Notes: generated from the letters alone by a model not told the origin. A stretch of 64,000 nt of DNA from Paradevosia shaoguanensis (GCF_016801025.1 NZ_CP068983.1:3092501-3156500), one strand, 5' to 3'. Numbered from the stretch's first letter, positions 38,214-46,572 are shown. Numbers and translations are program-made.

Positions 38214-39383
38214 ATGTGGAAAGACGTCCCCTACGTAATTCTATCGATATTGATCGCGCTCGTGCTGCTGTCATTGCATTTTCCGGCGCAGGGCGAGGAA
38301 TTGGGCGCACGGGCGACGTCGCAGATCGAGGCGGGGTTTACCAGCAACGGCACGGATAGCGGCATCGGCGAGCCGGATACGTTCGTGCGGCAGGTGCATG
38401 TGCTCGAGATTGGCTCGGAAACGCCGGAGCTGGCGCTGCGCGGGAGCGTGCGGTTCGAGGACATGCGGTTTCGGGTGCAGGAGATCGAGAACGACCAGTC
38501 GCTGGGGGTGAGCCTGGCGGTGGGGCGGCAGGTGACGCCGGAACTGCTGCTGCGCGGCGCGGTATCGGCGCAGGTGTCCGATGTGGGGGACGACTGGAAC
38601 TTCCTGGGTTTCTACATCGCAACGCGCACGCCTTCGATCGCGGCGGAGGGGAGCGCGGAGGCGGTGTGGCGGGCGGGGGACACGGAAATCAAGGCAAGGG
38701 CCGAGCTGGGTGGGCATCGCTATGGGGATGCGAGCTTTCCGACGCTGCCGCTCGAGCCGATGAAGCTGCAGGCAGACGATACGCGATATCGAGGGCAGGT
38801 GAGCGTGCGGCAGGCGCTGGGGGCGGTTGTCGGGCTGGCGGAGGTCGAGGGGGAGATCGTCGATATTCCCGAGCGGGACCAGGTGGATCTGGGGCGATTG
38901 CCGGGGCGCAGGTTGCGGGGGAGCCTCGGGGGCGAGCTGGGGTGGGGGAGCGTTACCGTTTTGGCCGAAGGGGGCGGCGAGGTGGTGTGGGTCGACGAGC
39001 GGCAATTGCTGCTGCCTTATGCGCGGCTGCGGCTGGCGCTCGCGGTGACGGACAGCCTGTCCCTGGAGGCGGTGGCGGGGCAGCGGGTGGAGCTGGTGGA
39101 CAATCTCGATGCGGCGGGAAGCCATGACCGGCGGCTGTCGGTCGGGTTGCGCTATGCCTTGCAGCCGGAATTCGCCGTGCTTGCGAGCGCCGGGCGGGTG
39201 ATGCGGGTGGGGTTGATCGATCCGACGATGACTTCGGACGAGACGGTGCTGGCGCTGGCTTTCGAGCACAGCCTCAACGCGCATTTCGCCTATCGGGCGA
39301 AGGTCAGCCATACGTCACATGTTGACACGATCGAGACCTACGAAAAGACCGAGTTCGTGCTTGGGGTTACCGGGACGATCTAG
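38214..39383 (+). CDS. Putative outer-membrane beta-barrel protein
   Basis: 389 residues: a hydrophobic N-terminus (VPYVILSILIALVLLSLHFPAQGEE) acting as signal peptide, then regular alternating amphipathic strands, e.g. TSQIEAGFTSNGTD, ELALRGSVRFEDMRF, SLGVSLAVGRQVTPELLLRG and HDRRLSVGLRYALQPEF, ending FVLGVTGTI. The pattern suits a porin-like or surface barrel, but I cannot place it in a named family. ATG at 38214 preferred over GTG at 38190. Divergent from the XRE regulator. Confidence 0.65.
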   Translation: MWKDVPYVILSILIALVLLSLHFPAQGEELGARATSQIEAGFTSNGTDSGIGEPDTFVRQVHVLEIGSETPELALRGSVRFEDMRFRVQEIENDQSLGVSLAVGRQVTPELLLRGAVSAQVSDVGDDWNFLGFYIATRTPSIAAEGSAEAVWRAGDTEIKARAELGGHRYGDASFPTLPLEPMKLQADDTRYRGQVSVRQALGAVVGLAEVEGEIVDIPERDQVDLGRLPGRRLRGSLGGELGWGSVTVLAEGGGEVVWVDERQLLLPYARLRLALAVTDSLSLEAVAGQRVELVDNLDAAGSHDRRLSVGLRYALQPEFAVLASAGRVMRVGLIDPTMTSDETVLALAFEHSLNAHFAYRAKVSHTSHVDTIETYEKTEFVLGVTGTI

Positions 39384-39505
39384 CCCGGAGCCGCCAGGTC
39401 GCAACTTTTCGCGATGCGCTTCGTTTCGTCAGCGAGGTCCGTTTCGGACCACGGCAGTCGGTTGGTGCGTCGAGGGCTGACGCTCCCTCGGTGATGCCTC
39501 CGACG

Positions 39506-39533
39506 GGGACGCGGAGCTTCGGCTTCGCGTCCC
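39506..39533 (+). terminator. Hairpin terminator with TTCG loop
   Basis: GGGACGCGGAGC-TTCG-GCTTCGCGTCCC, a 12-bp stem (one G-T pair) and tetraloop, followed by TTGTTGTT. Confidence 0.6.
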
Positions 39534-39623
39534 TTGTTGTTAGGCGCGGCGTCAAGAGTCGTGTGAAGAATTCAATTGAATCCATATTCCTCATAAGCTT
39601 TACGAAACAGCATTTAGAATGCT

Positions 39624-39637
39624 GCGCATAAAATGCG
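39624..39637 (+). promoter_or_regulatory. CGCAT-ATGCG dyad upstream of Gly-rich secreted gene
   Basis: GCGCATAAAATGCG followed by TTTCAATGCA, similar in arms and flank to the dyad at 36311-36323 ahead of the other NG-rich secreted gene. Confidence 0.4.
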
Positions 39638-39722
39638 TTTCAATGCAACTTTCTCCGTGGTCTAGTTCGTTACTGTGGCATGACGTAATTTTATCTGCGT
39701 CATGGTAACAAGGAGAGGCATT

Positions 39723-40502
39723 ATGACACGTATTTCAATCAAGCTTGCAGCGTCTTTTTTGCTCACATCGGCCATTTTTGTGACGGGCGCATCGGCGGGT
39801 TCGTTGCTTGGTGTGGTCGGAACCAACGGCGACAGCGGCCTGGTCACGCTCAATAGCGGCGCGGCGCAGGACAATGGCGTGGTTAATGTTGGCCTGGGCA
39901 GCAACAGTTCGAGCCCCAACAATATTGCCAGCGTGGGAGTCGGCGGCGGCTCCAGCCCGCTGGCGACGGCCAATGTCACGAGTGGCGGCAATAGCGGCCT
40001 GCTGAGCGTGAACGCCAATGTCGGCGGCCTTGCCACGGTCGGCGTCGGAATCGGCGGTGGCGGAACTGGCGGCGGCACCGGTGGCGGCAATGGCGGTACG
40101 GGTGGCGGCACCGGAGGCGGTGGCCTTGGTGGCGGCGGCCTTGCGCTCAATGGCGGCGGCGGTGGCGGCGGCGCTGCCGGATTCGCAGTGACCGGGCCGG
40201 GCTGCACCAATGCCAATGGCGCCCAGGTGCTGCAACTCGTTGCGGGCAGCAAGTATTCGAACCGCATGGTCAATGGCTGGTCGCAGGCGACCAATATCGA
40301 GGTCGTGCCGCTCAAGGTCTGCGCCTCGGCCCGCTCCAGCCTCGCGGCGGCGGCTGCGAGCAACCAGACGTTCGGCCTGATGCAGCAGGCGGTAGCGGGC
40401 GATCCGCTGATCAGCACCTCGCTCAACCGCGCCAAGTCGAATGCCGGGCGCGTGCTCGGCGTCAACCAGGCGGGCAAGACCGTGACGGTCTACGTCTACT
40501 GA
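39723..40502 (+). CDS. Secreted Gly-rich protein with C-terminal two-cysteine domain
   Basis: 259 residues, no named family. Signal peptide (IKLAASFLLTSAIFVTGASA), then a repetitive region with NGDSGLVTLNSG and NSGLLSVNANVGG units (~35-110), a poly-Gly/Thr linker (~110-155), and a ~95-residue C-terminal domain with Cys in GPGCTNANG and in LKVCASARSS that could form a disulfide. The NG/SGLL repeats echo the 103-residue secreted protein at 36.4 kb. ATG at 39723 preceded by GGAGAGG. Likely extracellular or surface; role unknown. Confidence 0.72.
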   Translation: MTRISIKLAASFLLTSAIFVTGASAGSLLGVVGTNGDSGLVTLNSGAAQDNGVVNVGLGSNSSSPNNIASVGVGGGSSPLATANVTSGGNSGLLSVNANVGGLATVGVGIGGGGTGGGTGGGNGGTGGGTGGGGLGGGGLALNGGGGGGGAAGFAVTGPGCTNANGAQVLQLVAGSKYSNRMVNGWSQATNIEVVPLKVCASARSSLAAAAASNQTFGLMQQAVAGDPLISTSLNRAKSNAGRVLGVNQAGKTVTVYVY

Positions 40503-40509
40503 CGATTGC

Positions 40510-40544
40510 GGAAGGCGCTGGAATTTTCCGGCGCCTTCCTTTCT
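40510..40544 (+). terminator. Intrinsic terminator
   Basis: GGAAGGCGC / GCGCCTTCC with inner TGG/CCG pairs, loop AATTTT, then TTTCT. Follows the Gly-rich secreted-protein gene by 8 bases. Confidence 0.8.
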
Positions 40545-40945
40545 GGCGAGGCCTCCGTCAAGGGCCTTAAATCCAATGAGAGATATGCTTTTCGTGCCGT
40601 CGATAAGAATTGACGGCATAGCCGGTTATGCCATATCGTCGATTCCTCAGTAGTTTGTACTGATCGGATCCAGAATCGATCCGTAGATAGCCGGCGTTTC
40701 AAAGGGCCTTTGTTCAATTATTTATTATCGGAATTCGGTCATAGTCTTCGCGCTATGGCTGTCCGGCTTGCGGCGGGCGTTTTGCTGTCGTTGTCGCCGT
40801 TAATAGGTCGCGACCAGGTCGCAACAGTACCGGTTGGCGATGACGACAGCGGCGCGCTGCACAAGCGGAAAGCACAGAATCCCATTTCGGGGGCGCGGTT
40901 CATCCTTCCTCCCGCCTCGCCCCGGATCGCCGGCCCTACCCGGCG

Positions 40946-40985
40946 AAAAAGGCCCGGTACGGTCCTTTCGGGATCGCACCGGGCC
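40946..40985 (-). terminator. Intrinsic terminator of ald
   Basis: Minus strand GGCCCGGTGCGATCC, loop CGAAA, GGACCGTACCGGGCC, then T5 (40950-40946). One mismatch and one G-T pair in a 15-bp stem. Confidence 0.85.
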
Positions 40986-41019
40986 ACAAGTTTGAGTGCT
41001 TGGAGGGTTTACTCAGATA

Positions 41020-42138
41020 TCAGGCAGCCAGGGCCGCCTCAGGCGATAGAAGGGTGTAGTGCTGCACCTGGGCCACCGGCGCACAGGTCACGTGCCCACG
41101 CCAGACATTGAGACCGGCGCGCAAATGTGAATCAGCGGCAAGCGCCTCGCGCCAGCCGAGATTGGCAAGGCGCACCACGTGCGGCAACGTCGCATTGTTC
41201 AGTGCGTAGGTCGACGTACGGGCCACGGCGCCGGGCATGTTGGCGACGCAGTAGTGCACGATGCCATCCACGACGTAGGTGGGATCGGCATGGGTGGTGG
41301 CGTGCGAGGTCTCGAAGCAGCCGCCCTGGTCGATGGCGACATCGACGAGCACCGCGCCCTGCTTCATCGTGCCCAGCATTTCGCGAGTCACGAGCTTGGG
41401 TGCTTCCGCGCCGGGGACGAGGACGGCACCGATGACCAGATCGGCGCTGGCGACGGCTTCGGCAATGGCGGCCTTGTGGGAATAGAGCACGCGGGCGCGG
41501 GCGCCGAAATGGGTGGCGAGACGCTCGAGGACGAGCGGATTCTTGTCGAGGATTGTGACGTCGGCCTGAAGGCCCACGGCATTCTCGGCGGCATGGAAGC
41601 CGACGACGCCGCCACCCAGGATGACGACCTTGCCCGGCTGTACGCCCGGCACACCGCCGAGCAATACGCCGCGGCCACCATGGGCCTTTTGCAGCGCGGT
41701 GGCGCCGGCCTGGATGGACATGCGACCGGCAACCTGGCTCATCGGCTTGAGGAGGGGCAGTCCGCCGGTGGCGTCGGTGACGGTTTCGTAGGCAATAGCG
41801 ATGACGCCGGACTTGACGAGATCGCGGGTCTGATCGGGATCGGGCGCGAGGTGGAGATAGGTGAAGAGGACCTGGTCCTGGCGGAGCATGGCGCGCTCGG
41901 CGGCCTGGGGCTCCTTGACCTTGACGATCATGTCGGCGGCCTTGAAGACAGCGGCGGCGTCGGAGGCGATCGTGGCGCCCGCTGCCTGGTAGTCGGTGTC
42001 CGAAGCGCCGATGCCGGCGCCGGCCTGCGTCTGGACGACGACGCCGTGGCCCTGGTGGGTGAGCTCTGCCACGCTCTCCGGCGTCAGGCCCACCCTGTAT
42101 TCATGGTTCTTGATTTCCTTGGGAACGCCAACGAGCAT
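41020..42138 (-). CDS. ald: Alanine dehydrogenase
   Basis: NAD-dependent oxidative deamination of L-alanine to pyruvate and ammonium. 372 residues; [20 protein letters not shown] at the start (Arg15 of the active site), KVKEPQ (~74) and YLHLAPDP (His ~95), the NAD fold [19 protein letters not shown] (~170-188) and [11 protein letters not shown] (~300). ATG at 42138, with GGGAGG upstream. Divergent from an Lrp-type gene with dyads between them, an arrangement in which the regulator usually activates ald in response to alanine. Strong terminator downstream. Confidence 0.95.
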   Translation of the reverse strand: MLVGVPKEIKNHEYRVGLTPESVAELTHQGHGVVVQTQAGAGIGASDTDYQAAGATIASDAAAVFKAADMIVKVKEPQAAERAMLRQDQVLFTYLHLAPDPDQTRDLVKSGVIAIAYETVTDATGGLPLLKPMSQVAGRMSIQAGATALQKAHGGRGVLLGGVPGVQPGKVVILGGGVVGFHAAENAVGLQADVTILDKNPLVLERLATHFGARARVLYSHKAAIAEAVASADLVIGAVLVPGAEAPKLVTREMLGTMKQGAVLVDVAIDQGGCFETSHATTHADPTYVVDGIVHYCVANMPGAVARTSTYALNNATLPHVVRLANLGWREALAADSHLRAGLNVWRGHVTCAPVAQVQHYTLLSPEAALAA

Positions 42139-42200
42139 TACCCATCCTCCCTTTGTGCTTATGAGAGCATCTGAGCAAAGGTGCGGGTGAATTTCCTTGC

Positions 42201-42212
42201 AAAGCGCGCTTT
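42201..42212. promoter_or_regulatory. AAAGCGCGCTTT palindrome in ald-lrp spacer
   Basis: A 12-bp perfect palindrome midway between the divergent genes; candidate regulator site. Confidence 0.35.
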
Positions 42213-42226
42213 CCTCACGCCAGTCT

Positions 42227-42241
42227 TCGAATGTCATTCGA
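42227..42241. promoter_or_regulatory. TCGAATG-T-CATTCGA dyad, possible Lrp-type operator
   Basis: Perfect 7-1-7 inverted repeat 26 bp before the preferred lrp-type start and about 90 bp before ald; Lrp/AldR sites are typically 15-bp dyads of this form. Confidence 0.5.
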
Positions 42242-42267
42242 TAGTGGCGCGTGGAGACGCAAGAAAA

Positions 42268-42726
42268 TTGCAGCTGGATGAAATTGATCGAAAGCTGTTG
42301 CGCATTTTGCAGGAGGATAGCCGCAAGAGCGTGCAGGAACTGGGCGATGCGGTGGGGCTTTCAGCCTCGGCCTGCCACCGGCGTCTGCGGTCGCTGGAAG
42401 AGCGGCGGCTGATCGCGGGCTATCATGCGCTGCTCAATCCGACGGCGCTGGGATTTTCGATGCAGTTCTTCATCGAGGTGGGGCTCATCAGCCAGAGCGA
42501 AGCGGCGCTCGATGCCTTCGAGGCGGCGGTGAAGGATATTCCCGAAGTACTCGAATGCCACCTCATGGCGGGGCAATCGGACTATATCCTGCGTGTCATC
42601 TGCCGGGACCATGAGGATTTCGAGCGGCTGCATCGCCGGCTGAGCGCCAGGCTGCCGGGCGTGGCGCGGATTCACTCGAACATGAGCATCAGGACGGTCA
42701 AGGCGCGGACGGGTTTGCCGCTCTAG
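42268..42726 (+). CDS. Lrp/AsnC-family regulator (AldR-like)
   Basis: 152 residues, normal family length: N-terminal winged helix (DEIDRKLLRILQEDSRKSVQ, then DAVGLSASACHRRLRSLEERRLI) and C-terminal RAM ligand domain (~65-145). The divergent ald gene suggests an alanine-responsive activator. TTG at 42268 with GGAGA upstream matches the family start; earlier in-frame GTGs at 42244 and 42181 would place the dyads inside the coding sequence. The TAG stop is part of the CTAG bordering a MITE-like insertion. Confidence 0.88.
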   Translation: MQLDEIDRKLLRILQEDSRKSVQELGDAVGLSASACHRRLRSLEERRLIAGYHALLNPTALGFSMQFFIEVGLISQSEAALDAFEAAVKDIPEVLECHLMAGQSDYILRVICRDHEDFERLHRRLSARLPGVARIHSNMSIRTVKARTGLPL

Positions 42727-42970
42727 GGTCCGTACTCAATAAGTCCCGGCGCCCCCGGAGCGCTTATCTCTTCATCCACAGATTCCAACGGAAGCGCTGT
42801 CCGTCGGCCGCGCCACAACCACTGAACTTCCCCGGCCGCATAGCCGGGCCCCACGGACACCTCCACTCGAGTGGAGGTGGCAATGGGCCCCGGATCAAGT
42901 CCGGGGAAGTCCGGTGGGTGGGGCGGCCATCGCAACCTCATCTACCGGTGCAATTGAGTACGGACCCTAG
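42723..42970. mobile_element. MITE-like element with 18-bp terminal repeats and CTAG flanks
   Basis: CTAGGGTCCGTACTCAAT at 42723-42740 is repeated exactly in reverse complement at 42953-42970. Because CTAG is self-complementary this is best read as a 240-bp element (42727-42966) with 14-bp terminal repeats GGTCCGTACTCAAT and a duplicated CTAG target, as expected for an IS5-type transposase acting in trans. No transposase is encoded. It carries palindromic unit copy B. The two CTAG copies supply the stop codons of the flanking convergent genes. Confidence 0.7.
42827..42909 (+). repeat. Dispersed palindromic unit, copy B (inside the MITE-like element)
   Basis: CTTCCCCGGC to GGGGAAG. Central dyad CTCCACTCGAGTGGAG is a perfect 16-bp palindrome here; final hairpin is CCCCGGA-TCAAG-TCCGGGG. 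Confidence 0.85.
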
Positions 42971-43611
42971 CCGCGATCTTCGAGCAACCGGGCGAGCCAA
43001 TCGTGGCCGCCGGTGCGGGCGAAGTCTGCGGGTGTCTTGCCCTGGGAATTGGGCCGGGTCGCCTGGGCGCCGAAGAGCACGAGGAGCGCGGTCGATATGG
43101 TATCGCCGTGCTGGGCTGTGACGTGGAGCGGCAGGAAGCCATCGGCCTGGGCGAGGTTGGGATCGGCACCGGCGCGGAGCAGGCGCTCGACGGCCTTCTG
43201 GTTGCCGACCGCGACGGCGGCGTGGAGGGCAGCGACCTGCTGGCTGTTGGTCGCCCGATCGTTGACGTTTCTCGTTACCGGCAGCAGCAGGTCGAAGATT
43301 TCGGGCTGGCGGAAGAAGACGGCGAGGGCCAGTGGCGTGAAGCCATCCGGTGAGCGAGTGTTGGGCTCCCAGCCTTCGCCGATGGCGGAACGGACGGCTT
43401 CGAGATCGCCGACGACGATGGCTTCGTAGGGATCGAGGCCGGGGAGAGCGTTGCGCAGGGCGGCGACGAGGGCGGTGTTGCCGAAATAGGCGGCGACGGT
43501 GAGGAGGGAGGCACCATCGGCGTTGCGTTGCGCGGCGTTGGCAGGATCCCGGGCGATGGCTGCCAGGACCTCTTCGTTCGCGCCTTTCCGGATGCTGTCG
43601 AACAGGTCCAT
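42967..43611 (-). CDS. Ankyrin-repeat protein
   Basis: 214 residues with about five ankyrin repeats, e.g. DGASLLTVAAYFGNTALVAAL, DGFTPLALAVFFRQPEIFDLLL and QVAALHAAVAVGNQKAVERLL (in shorter pieces) and the closing GKTPADFARTGGHDWLARLL. No signal peptide. Protein-protein interaction role; partner unknown. The next gene on the strand (43626-43967) is upstream with 14 bp between, so the two may form an operon. Its stop codon TAG comes from the CTAG bordering the MITE-like element. Confidence 0.88.
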   Translation of the reverse strand: MDLFDSIRKGANEEVLAAIARDPANAAQRNADGASLLTVAAYFGNTALVAALRNALPGLDPYEAIVVGDLEAVRSAIGEGWEPNTRSPDGFTPLALAVFFRQPEIFDLLLPVTRNVNDRATNSQQVAALHAAVAVGNQKAVERLLRAGADPNLAQADGFLPLHVTAQHGDTISTALLVLFGAQATRPNSQGKTPADFARTGGHDWLARLLEDRG

Positions 43612-43625
43612 GGGATCAGCTCCTC

Positions 43626-43967
43626 TCAGCCGGCCGCCTTTGCCTTGGCGTCATAGGGGGCGACGAGCACGGTGCAGTAGACGACCTGCGATTTGAGCGT
43701 GCCTTCGTTATCCAGCACGCCGCCTTCGAGGCAGCGATAGACTTCCGAACCCTTCTGGAGAAGGTAGGTGATAGTGTCGTAGCGCGCTTCGGCGATCGAT
43801 TCCGTGGTGCTGGTAGCGCTCTTGATCTCAAAGCCCTGGTCGATGAGCTGGCGCATCGAAATGTCGGGTGTGCGCCGCCACTGCAGTTGCAACGGCAGGT
43901 CCTGCGCCAGCGCAGGCAATCCGGTGGCGGCGGCGAGCGCCAAGGCCAGTAGAATGCTCCTAGACAT
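43626..43967 (-). CDS. Small secreted protein of unknown function
   Basis: 113 residues with a signal peptide (ILLALALAAATGLPALAQ) and two Cys residues in VYRCLEGG and VVYCTVLV that could pair. Not a family I recognise. Lies 14 bp before the ankyrin gene on the same strand, so it is probably the first gene of a two-gene unit. Periplasmic location is inferred. ATG at 43967. Confidence 0.7.
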   Translation of the reverse strand: MSRSILLALALAAATGLPALAQDLPLQLQWRRTPDISMRQLIDQGFEIKSATSTTESIAEARYDTITYLLQKGSEVYRCLEGGVLDNEGTLKSQVVYCTVLVAPYDAKAKAAG

Positions 43968-44030
43968 CTGTGAAAACTAGCATTCCGCCGTTAGGCTGTC
44001 GATGGCGGGGAGCCATGGGAGGGACGGGTA

Positions 44031-44792
44031 ATGCTGGAACGGTTTCGACTGGACGGCCAGGTTGCACTGGTCACGGGTGGCTCGCGCGGCATCGGGCTGG
44101 CGATCGCCAATGTGCTCGGCGAGGCGGGTGCGCGGCTGGTGGTGAGCTCGAAGACGCGCAACGAGGCGGCGATCTACGAACTCGAGGCGGCAGGGTACGA
44201 GCTGCATCATATCGAGGCGGACCTGAGTGAGCCGGGAGCGGCGCGGGCGGTGGTCGAAAAGGCCCAGGCGCTGGTGGGGCGGCTCGATATTCTCGTCAAC
44301 AATGCGGGCGTGGCGCGGCACGGAGCGACGGAGGTGTTTCCGGAGCAGAGCTATCGCGATGTGATGAGCATCAACCTCGATGCTGTGTTCGGGGCGTGCC
44401 AGGCGGTGATCCCGATCATGAAGGCGCAGAAAAGCGGGGTGATCCTCAATATCGGCTCGATCTCGGGGCTGGTTTCCAACATTCCCCAGCAGCAGGCGGC
44501 GTATAATGCGTCGAAGGCCGCTGTGCATATGCTGACGCGGAGCCTGGCGAGCGACCTGGCGGCGTTCAACATCCGGGTCAATGCCATCGCGCCGGGCTAT
44601 ATCACGACGGACATGACCGTGGGCGGGCTGGCGGACCCGGACTGGGCACCGACCTGGCTCAACATGACGCCGATGGGGCGACCGGGCTCGGCCGAGGAAG
44701 TGGCGGCAGCGGCGCTGTTTCTCTGCTCGCCGGCTTCGAGCTACGTGACCGGCGAAATCCTGGTTGTGGATGGCGGCTATACGAGCCGATAG
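44031..44792 (+). CDS. Short-chain dehydrogenase/reductase
   Basis: NAD(P)-dependent oxidoreductase, 253 residues. TGGSRGIGLAIANVLG (residues ~17-32) binds the cofactor; NNAGVAR (~88), catalytic Ser in NIGSISGL (~140) and the YNASK pair (Tyr ~157, Lys ~161) are all there, and NAIAPGYITTDMT follows. C-terminal GEILVVDGGYTSR is typical of classical SDRs. The substrate is likely a sugar or polyol-type alcohol, but this is not established. ATG at 44031 after GGGACGGG. The DUF2461 gene follows 33 bp later. Confidence 0.92.
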   Translation: MLERFRLDGQVALVTGGSRGIGLAIANVLGEAGARLVVSSKTRNEAAIYELEAAGYELHHIEADLSEPGAARAVVEKAQALVGRLDILVNNAGVARHGATEVFPEQSYRDVMSINLDAVFGACQAVIPIMKAQKSGVILNIGSISGLVSNIPQQQAAYNASKAAVHMLTRSLASDLAAFNIRVNAIAPGYITTDMTVGGLADPDWAPTWLNMTPMGRPGSAEEVAAAALFLCSPASSYVTGEILVVDGGYTSR

Positions 44793-44825
44793 ATTGGCCG
44801 ACGAGTCGCAGAAAGGGCCAGTATC

Positions 44826-45509
44826 GTGAGTGCATTCCAGGGATTTCCGTCGGAAACCTTCGCCTTCCTGCGCGGCATTGCCGAGCATAACGATAAGGCG
44901 TGGTTCGAGGAGAACCGGGGGCTTTATGGCGTCGGCTATATCGGGGCAGGTGCTGCTGCGGTGATCGAACTCGGGCCGCGACTGCGCGAGATTTCGCCCG
45001 AGGTGCAGTTCGCGCCCAAGGTCAACGGCTCGCTGTCACGCATCTATCGCGACGTGCGGTTTTCCAAGGACAAGCGGCCCTACAAGAACCATCTCGATCT
45101 CTGGTTCTGGCATGGCGAGCGGCGGAGCTGGGATTGTCCGGGCTTCTGGTTCTCGCTGACCGCCGAGCGGCTCTATGTCGGCGGCGGCATGTATCGGTTC
45201 GACAAGGAAGAGCTTGATTCCTACCGGCAATCTGTGATCAACCCGCGGTCGGGCCGGGCGCTGCTGGCGGCGGTGGATGCGGTGAAGAAGGCCGGACCCT
45301 ACGAGATCGGCGAGAAAACGCGAAAACTGCTGCCGCGCGGGTTCGAGGCTGATGAAGACCGGCGGGAATACCTGCTCTACGAGGGGCTGACGACGATGAT
45401 CGAGCTGCCGGTGGAAGCGGCCAGCAGCCCCGATGTGATCGAGATTTGCATGCAGCATTTTCGGGCGACGTGGCCGATTACGAAGTGGCTGCTGGATGAG
45501 GTGGTTTAG
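44826..45509 (+). CDS. DUF2461 (TIGR02453 family) protein
   Basis: 227 residues with the family hallmarks FPSETFAFLRGIAEHNDKAWFEENR (in pieces near the N-terminus), RIYRDVRFSKDKRPYKNH (~residue 70-87) and GGGMYRFDKEELDSYR. The molecular function of this family is unknown. GTG at 44826 with AAAGGG upstream. Probably co-transcribed with the SDR; palindromic unit copy C lies 81 bp downstream. Confidence 0.88.
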   Translation: MSAFQGFPSETFAFLRGIAEHNDKAWFEENRGLYGVGYIGAGAAAVIELGPRLREISPEVQFAPKVNGSLSRIYRDVRFSKDKRPYKNHLDLWFWHGERRSWDCPGFWFSLTAERLYVGGGMYRFDKEELDSYRQSVINPRSGRALLAAVDAVKKAGPYEIGEKTRKLLPRGFEADEDRREYLLYEGLTTMIELPVEAASSPDVIEICMQHFRATWPITKWLLDEVV

Positions 45510-45589
45510 GGGGCGAGGGCTAGTTTGCCGAGGAGATCGTTTCCTTCGCGGTCAGCCGGTGCATCATAAATCCCTCCGCCCGCACTGCA

Positions 45590-45674
45590 CTTCCCCGGCC
45601 GCAGAGCCGGGGGTCATGGATATCTCCACTCGGGTGGAGGGGTGCAATAGGCCCCGGGTCTTCGCCCGGGGAAG
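45590..45674 (+). repeat. Dispersed palindromic unit, copy C
   Basis: CTTCCCCGGC to CCGGGGAAG, with hairpins CCCCGGC/GCCGGGG, TCCACTCGGGTGGA and CCCGGG-TCTTCG-CCCGGG. Lies between the convergent DUF2461 and isomerase/epimerase genes. Confidence 0.85.
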
Positions 45675-45735
45675 TCGGGGGTGGGGAGGGATGGAGAGAG
45701 GCGGAGAGAATTCTTCCCTAGCTTGTTCTTAGAAC

Positions 45736-46572
45736 CTAGCGCGCCAGTCCCTCGGCGATCAGCCATGCCGCGCCTTCGAGGATGCGGTTGTTGTCGTCCA
45801 GTTCGAGGACGAGGCGCGGATTGGCTTCGGACTGGGCCAGCGCTTCGAAGAACGCGCGCCAGTTGAGGGTGCCGGCGCCCGGGGGCCAGTGGCGGTCGGC
45901 GTAGCCGTCGGCATCCTGGATGTGGACGTGGGCGAGGTGCTTGCCGGCGAGCTTGACGAAATAATCGACCGGCGGCGCGCCGGTGGTGCCGTGGGCGTAA
46001 TAGGCGTGGCCGGTGTCGATGGAGACGCCGACTGCCCTGGATTCGAAGGATTTTGCCAGCTCGACGCGGGCTGATGGGTCCTTGTCCTCGATGTTCTCGA
46101 TCACCAGCGTGCAGCCGATAGTCTCGGCGCGGCGGACGGCGTCGGCCATGGTGAGGTGGCAATATTCGACGAGTTCTTCGCGGCCGGTCGGGGTCTTGTC
46201 GAGGTTATTGTAGCCCCAGGTGGTATAGGGGCTGTGGACGACCATATGCGTGGCGCCCAGCCATTCGCAGGCATCCAGCCCCTGCCAGAGGCGGCGCTTG
46301 ACGACGTCGCGGATCAGCGGATCGCGGGCGTTGAGCGGCAGGTTGTAGAAGGGGCCGTGAATGCCCAGGCGCCCGGTGAAGCCGTCGAGGCGCGCCCTGG
46401 CGTCCCGGCAGAAGGCTTCGAGGTCGCCATCGAGGATTTCGGGGAAGATGAAATCCTGAATTTCGAGATCGCGCTGGCTTTCGATGAGCCAATCGCGGTG
46501 GCGGTCGAGATCGGGCATGTAGAGGGCGGCGCCGATGACCGGCAGATTGTGTGACACCTGGAAAATTCCCAA
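45736..46572 (-). CDS. Sugar phosphate isomerase/epimerase (xylose isomerase-like TIM barrel)
   Basis: 278-residue AP-endonuclease-2/xylose-isomerase-like barrel. FRDARARLDGFTGRLGIHGPFYNLPLNA in pieces, VVHSPYTTWG, LVIENIEDKDPS (Glu ligand), SIDTGHAYYAHG (Asp/His ligands) and HLAHVHIQDADGYADRHWPPGAG carry the metal site. Substrate unknown. Start is TTG at 46572; a GTG at 46554 is an alternative. Divergent from ettA. Confidence 0.85.
   Translation of the reverse strand: MGIFQVSHNLPVIGAALYMPDLDRHRDWLIESQRDLEIQDFIFPEILDGDLEAFCRDARARLDGFTGRLGIHGPFYNLPLNARDPLIRDVVKRRLWQGLDACEWLGATHMVVHSPYTTWGYNNLDKTPTGREELVEYCHLTMADAVRRAETIGCTLVIENIEDKDPSARVELAKSFESRAVGVSIDTGHAYYAHGTTGAPPVDYFVKLAGKHLAHVHIQDADGYADRHWPPGAGTLNWRAFFEALAQSEANPRLVLELDDNNRILEGAAWLIAEGLAR

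Larger units (their letters stand above)
39384..39722 (+). other. Intergenic region with hairpin and dyad
   Basis: 339 bp without a gene. It contains a terminator-like hairpin (39506-39533) after the barrel-protein gene, an AT-rich stretch 39560-39700 and a CGCAT-AAA-ATGCG dyad at 39624-39637 probably belonging to the next gene's control region. Confidence 0.5.
40503..41019 (+). other. Intergenic region with two opposing terminators
   Basis: 517 bp. Contains the terminator of the upstream secreted-protein gene (40510-40544) and the terminator of ald (40946-40985, minus). An open frame on the plus strand from 40755 (MAVRLAAGVLLSLSPL) runs into the ald terminator and has no family signature; not called. 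Otherwise nothing recognised. Confidence 0.5.

Noticed and set aside
40710-41111. Plus-strand frame starting MFNYLLSEFG/MAVRLAAGV
   Set aside because: Runs through the ald terminator into antisense ald sequence and has no recognisable homology.
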